Below, piece after piece: positions 53,348 through 56,714 of a stretch of DNA of 56,714 nucleotides. Made by a program: the position numbers and the translations under genes. The notes under the pieces were generated by a model that saw only the letters and a program-made list of their open reading frames with translations, was not told the origin of the DNA and searched no databases. The stretch covers positions 1-56,714 of the forward strand of contig CACYHR010000029.1 in NCBI GenBank assembly GCA_902774265.1, read 5' to 3'. The DNA comes from an uncultured Eubacteriales bacterium. Lineage in GTDB: Bacteria; Bacillota; Clostridia; Peptostreptococcales; Anaerovoracaceae. Numbering within the stretch: position 1 is the first letter of the stretch; the number at the start of each line of letters is the position of its first letter.

Positions 53348-54766
53348 ATGTATTATATTCTGGAAGAAGGTATCAAGCTCAAAAAATGGGCGAACGGCTG
53401 GGCCTGCTGTATTACGGAAGAAATGCGTCATCCGTTTCCGTTAAGGCCGAAGGATTACGCGCTTTTGAAAAGCTGCGACGGCATAACGGATCTGACCGGG
53501 AGTGACGCGCTGCGCGCATGGGAAGCGATGGGCGTGATACGGCAGTGTCGCAAGGGCGATGCATGTCTCGCGGAAGGGCAGATCAGGGAATTCCCGAACA
53601 AGCTGAATTGCGTCCTCGACTGGACGATCACCGACCGCTGTAATTACAACTGCCTGCACTGCTTCCATGCGGCGGACAACACGACACAGAAAAATGAGTT
53701 TACCCGCGAAGAGGCGTTTCGCCTTCTGGAGGAAGCGGAAGCCTGTGGCATTACCAGCGTTGAGTTGACGGGTGGAGAACCGACCATATATCCGTATTTC
53801 CGCGATGTAGTTCAGGAAATCCACGACCGTGGCATGCAGCTGGGATGCGTTGTCACTAACGGCTCGATGATGGACGAGGATCTTGCGGCCTTCATCAAGA
53901 AGCTGCACCCGAATGCGCTGATCGCAATCTCTTTTGACGGCATCGGTGTTCACGACTGGCTGCGCCAGCATGAGGGCAGTGAGGAGAGCGCCAAGCGGGC
54001 CATCCGTAACTGCGTTGCCGCAGGGCTGAAGGTCGTGAGCAACATGAACGTGAACCGAAGGAATAAGGACGTGCTCTTTGGTTCGATCAAAATGATGGCG
54101 GATCTGGGAGTGGATCATCTTCGCGTCATCAAGACAACGGAAGTGCCGCGGTGGGAACTGAATGCCGAGGACTTCTCCATGACGCCGGAGGAATACTACG
54201 ACTATTCTATCGAATTCGCCAAATGGTACCGCGACAGCGGCATGACTATTCCTGTAAGGCTATGGCAGGTCCTGGCTCTGAACGGAAGGGAACAGATCTA
54301 CCATGTTGTGCCGGTGAAGGCGTCCCAAAGTACTTACTGCGAATACGAAATGACCTGTCCGGATATGCTGAAAAAGCTCTCCGTCCAGCCTAACGGGGAG
54401 ATCATCCCATGTGCTCCGATGGCCGGTATCCTCTCATCGAGGAACATCCACCTGGGCAATGTGAAGCAGGAGGGGCTGGCAAAGCTGCTCTCTGAAGGAC
54501 CTCTGTATGATCAGGTAACGTACACGGTGAAGGATAAGCGGCAGGCCAATCCAAAATGCGCCGGATGCCGGTATTTCACATACTGCCAGGGCGGCTGTCC
54601 TGCAGTGGGACTGCTTTTCAATGGCAGTCCTCTTGGCACAGACGATTATAAGTGTTTATTCTTCGAAAAAGGTTATTACAGGAAAATCAGCGATGTCATG
54701 AAAGGGTGGAAGAATCTGCTCCCATTGACGGAAGCGGAAGAGAAATTACTCTCAGGAGAGGATTGA
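53348..54766 (+). CDS. Radical SAM/SPASM peptide-modifying enzyme with RRE-like N-terminus
   Basis: 472 residues from the ATG with AGGAGG five bases upstream. The radical SAM cluster is C98-x3-C102-x2-C105 in TDRCNYNCLHCFH, followed by VELTGGEPTIYP. The C-terminal SPASM domain is complete: C337-x12-G-x4-C355 (CPDM...PNGEIIPC), C404-x2-C407-x5-C413-x3-C417 (CAGCRYFTYCQGGC) and C436. The first ~80 residues (MYYILEEGIKLKKWANGW...) resemble a PqqD-like recognition element that grips leader peptides. Enzymes of this layout build thioether or C-C links in peptides. The small peptide gene 58 bases downstream is the likely substrate. Confidence 0.88.
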   Translation: MYYILEEGIKLKKWANGWACCITEEMRHPFPLRPKDYALLKSCDGITDLTGSDALRAWEAMGVIRQCRKGDACLAEGQIREFPNKLNCVLDWTITDRCNYNCLHCFHAADNTTQKNEFTREEAFRLLEEAEACGITSVELTGGEPTIYPYFRDVVQEIHDRGMQLGCVVTNGSMMDEDLAAFIKKLHPNALIAISFDGIGVHDWLRQHEGSEESAKRAIRNCVAAGLKVVSNMNVNRRNKDVLFGSIKMMADLGVDHLRVIKTTEVPRWELNAEDFSMTPEEYYDYSIEFAKWYRDSGMTIPVRLWQVLALNGREQIYHVVPVKASQSTYCEYEMTCPDMLKKLSVQPNGEIIPCAPMAGILSSRNIHLGNVKQEGLAKLLSEGPLYDQVTYTVKDKRQANPKCAGCRYFTYCQGGCPAVGLLFNGSPLGTDDYKCLFFEKGYYRKISDVMKGWKNLLPLTEAEEKLLSGED

Positions 54767-54824
54767 TGATGAGATCCGGATTATTGGCTCATCATTGAAC
54801 AGATGTAAAATGGAGGAGAACGCT

Positions 54825-55106
54825 ATGAAAGATGCGAAACAGTTTTTTTCGGATTTCACTGACAGCGAATTACTGCGCAGCCGGATTTGTGAGGAGATGA
54901 ACCGCCTGATCGATGACGAAGCTCCGGAAGCCTGGCAGGCAGGACAGAAAGCTGCGCACATCCTGGGGTATGATATACCGGATGAGGTCGCTAAGACGAT
55001 CGTTGTGCGCGTACAGGGAATCAGTGAGGATGAACTGAAGGAGCTGTCGGAAGATGAGGCTAAAGCGATAGCCAGCGGAGATCCGCGTCTTCCGGCATGC
55101 TGCTGA
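54825..55106 (+). CDS. Putative RiPP precursor peptide ending in PACC
   Basis: 93 residues, acidic, no membrane part. The sequence ends ISEDELKELSEDEAKAIASG followed by DPRLPACC. The LSEDE..A.ASG segment is like the end of Nif11/NHLP leader peptides, where a cut after the Gly releases the core. That would leave an eight-residue core, DPRLPACC, with two Cys as the only obvious modification sites. The first half (FFSDFTDSELLRSRIC, EEAPEAWQAGQKAA-like) is helical. GGAGG lies eight bases before the ATG at 54825. It follows the SPASM gene and is the last gene before a terminator. No homolog was searched; a non-RiPP accessory role is possible. Confidence 0.6.
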   Translation: MKDAKQFFSDFTDSELLRSRICEEMNRLIDDEAPEAWQAGQKAAHILGYDIPDEVAKTIVVRVQGISEDELKELSEDEAKAIASGDPRLPACC

Positions 55107-55134
55107 TACATGTGCGCCTGACCGCGAAATGACG

Positions 55135-55160
55135 ACACCTCTTCGGAGGTGTTTTTTTTT
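55135..55160 (+). terminator. Terminator of the radical SAM operon
   Basis: ACACCTC, loop TTCG, GAGGTGT, then eight T. A very strong intrinsic terminator. Confidence 0.92.
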
Positions 55161-55315
55161 AGACAAAACAGATGCCCGGATTGAGATCTATTGCAATATT
55201 ATGTGAGACGCAGAACAATAGAAACAAAACGACGATCCGTTATGGATCGCCGCTTTGTGTAGGTAATAATAAAGAATATTTTTTAAGAAATCATGCTGTA
55301 GGTTAACAATTTATT

Positions 55316-55405
55316 CTATTTGTGAGCGTTGTAGTGTTTTGAGAAGAAATTCCACTTCATTACGAGAACACCGACGAATGCTGCTGTGATTACGATGTTG
55401 ATCAT
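55316..55405 (-). CDS. 29-residue hydrophobic peptide
   Basis: On the minus strand, AAGGGGG stands eight bases before an ATG that opens a 29-codon frame: MINIVITAAFVGVLVMK is a membrane helix, then WNFFSKHYNAHK is a basic, aromatic tail. I know no family for it. The ribosome site and the sharp helix-tail layout are typical of small membrane peptides such as type I toxins or subunit-tuning peptides. The rest of the gap 55161-55648 is AT-rich; a possible -10 (TATACT on the minus strand, about 55475) lies upstream. Confidence 0.5.
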   Translation of the reverse strand: MINIVITAAFVGVLVMKWNFFSKHYNAHK

Positions 55406-55648
55406 GACTCTTACCCCCTTTTCCATGACCCGGACATTGCCGGTAAGTGGATATATCTTTCTTTTACAATTACAGTATAAGGCATAAATGATATTAAGGA
55501 AATTTAAAAATATTTATTACAGTCTGAAGTTGCACTTAAATAAATACAATCTGTTCACAGTATTAAGCTGGACTAAAAAGGAAGTATCAGCGACCGGGGG
55601 GCATAGTGTGCCGGTGTCCAGTGTGCCGGTGCCGCATTTTTCAGAAAA

Positions 55649-56714
55649 TCACTTTGTTGCAGCATAAGGATCCGCAAAATACCAGCTGAGCATTAGAGTG
55701 GTAAGCTGGCCATAGCTATCGATGCCTTCATCCACTCCGTTTGATTTGAGATATGCGTCATTGACTTTGTTCTGCACTTCGGAAGCGCGCGTTTCATGTT
55801 CGGCCCAGAACTCATTATTTGCAGTGATCTCTGCAATGGCGGCTTCTGGCAGTCTGCTTCGGATCTCATCAAATCTCTCAGGATCGACCCGGCGAAGAGA
55901 ACTTCCCGCATAAATCCAGGCGATAAGCCAGCCGCTTCGGTTAAAATCCGCATCTTCTGACCCGATGCAGGCGAGCCAGCCTATATAATTGGCTTCGCCC
56001 TCATTCATATATCCTCTGAGATGTGAGAGTTCGTGACAGGCTGTGAAAGGCTTTTCCATACCTTCCATCTGACCGTTTACATTAGCCTCTATAGTAAAAG
56101 GGGAATATATTCCGCTCACTCCCATACCGGAAAACAATCCCGACAATATGGATAACTTTTTCGGATGCGGATAATATCCGCTTAGCTGCGGGTACTCTGT
56201 TCCGAGATACTCCATTGCCTGCACAGCTCCCTCCGCGATACCGCTCCACTCAGGGTAAGGCGGGACAGATATCGAGTTTGCTGACGGCTTGTCTTTATCA
56301 TCTGTATATGCGTCAGACACATCGTTATCAGCGTCATCCACGGCTGCAAGCGAACCATCAGGAGCCGGGCTGTCCGGATATACAGCGTAGATTTCCTGCA
56401 GCTTATCACTTGTATATTCGCAGAACTCCGCAAGCTGATCGATGGTAAATGACGCGGATTCATAGACATCCGGAGAAACAAAAGGCTGACTGTGGTAATT
56501 TACACCGCAGCAGGCTTCATACAGAAAGAACAGAAGTGCCGCAAGGAGCAATAAGCGCTTTAAAAATCCGCCAAAGCGATTGCGGGCATTATTCAGTTCG
56601 GCTTCATCTGAATTGCTGTCATCCTGCGTCCATGTTGTACCGTTGCTGATATGTTTTGCTTCACGCACCCTGGCACTATACTTTCTCCACGTCTTAAGAA
56701 TGTCATAAAGATCA
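55649..56714 (-). CDS. DUF3810-like membrane metalloprotease-type protein (5' cut by the window edge)
   Basis: The frame stays open to the edge (DLYDILKTWRKYSARVREAKH), so the true start lies outside. Within the window, one helix (FLKRLLLLAALLFFLYEACCGVNYH) matches the third helix of DUF3810 proteins, which usually have two more helices before it. The family core is ACHELSHLRGYMNEGEANYIGWLACI, an HExxH-like metal site (HELSH) with a downstream Glu. A Ser/Asp-rich insert of about 40 residues separates the helix from the core. A GTG at 56668 could mimic a start but lacks a ribosome site. The substrate of this family is not known. Confidence 0.75.
   Translation of the reverse strand, partial: DLYDILKTWRKYSARVREAKHISNGTTWTQDDSNSDEAELNNARNRFGGFLKRLLLLAALLFFLYEACCGVNYHSQPFVSPDVYESASFTIDQLAEFCEYTSDKLQEIYAVYPDSPAPDGSLAAVDDADNDVSDAYTDDKDKPSANSISVPPYPEWSGIAEGAVQAMEYLGTEYPQLSGYYPHPKKLSILSGLFSGMGVSGIYSPFTIEANVNGQMEGMEKPFTACHELSHLRGYMNEGEANYIGWLACIGSEDADFNRSGWLIAWIYAGSSLRRVDPERFDEIRSRLPEAAIAEITANNEFWAEHETRASEVQNKVNDAYLKSNGVDEGIDSYGQLTTLMLSWYFADPYAATK

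Overview
The window looks like part of a chromosome from an anaerobic, low-to-mid GC Gram-positive of the class Clostridia. I would place it near the Anaerovoracaceae (Family XIII) or Lachnospiraceae, but only by inference. Supporting signs are strong AGGAGG ribosome-binding sites, lipobox lipoproteins, a BTAD-type regulator, secreted Ala/Glu-rich proteins with fibronectin-like ends, a PurF starting Met-Gly-Gly, a separate AICAR formyltransferase with a PurO-type cyclohydrolase, and a YolD-like partner for a Y-family polymerase. No rRNA or tRNA gene and no CRISPR array was seen.

Layout. 1-2.5 kb: a reverse-transcriptase-like remnant abutting an IS605-type end hairpin, a nucleoside hydrolase fused to a PadR-like domain, and a 135-bp array of inverted-repeat units. 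2.5-6.7 kb: a YnjBCD-like ABC importer operon. 6.8-11 kb: a peptide-binding lipoprotein coupled to a dCache-HAMP-GGDEF-EAL phosphodiesterase. 11-12.5 kb: rpsF-ssb-rpsR with promoter, leader hairpin and terminator. 12.8-20 kb: two large secreted proteins, an EamA transporter and a broken VanZ-like gene, separated by dispersed repeats.

20.7-34.2 kb is a nearly complete IMP biosynthesis cluster: purE, purC, purF, purM, purN, a PurO-type IMP cyclohydrolase, a separate AICAR formyltransferase, purD, purL, and a formimino-THF cyclodeaminase/methenyl-THF cyclohydrolase family gene that would feed the formyl-folate steps. purB and purK are not in the window. A structured repeat has invaded the purD-purL junction and supplies the last residues and stop codon of PurD.

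34-47.5 kb: an acidic membrane protein, a BTAD regulator with two small paralogous proteins, two COG0523 GTPases (one with a long His/Asp metal-binding stretch, one fused to a YcgQ-like domain), a GH25 lysozyme, an AraC regulator, a Y-family DNA polymerase with its small YolD-like partner, and an EamA-LysR operon. 47.5-49 kb: rplM-rpsI with a strong promoter, followed by the remnant of a tyrosine integrase.

49.2-55.2 kb is the most unusual part: a five-gene operon of an FGGY sugar kinase, a HAD phosphatase, a MATE transporter with a C-terminal HATPase-like domain, a radical SAM-SPASM enzyme, and a 93-residue peptide ending in ...PACC that looks like a RiPP precursor, closed by a strong terminator. 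After it come an unlisted 29-residue hydrophobic peptide gene and a DUF3810-like metalloprotease-type gene cut by the window edge.
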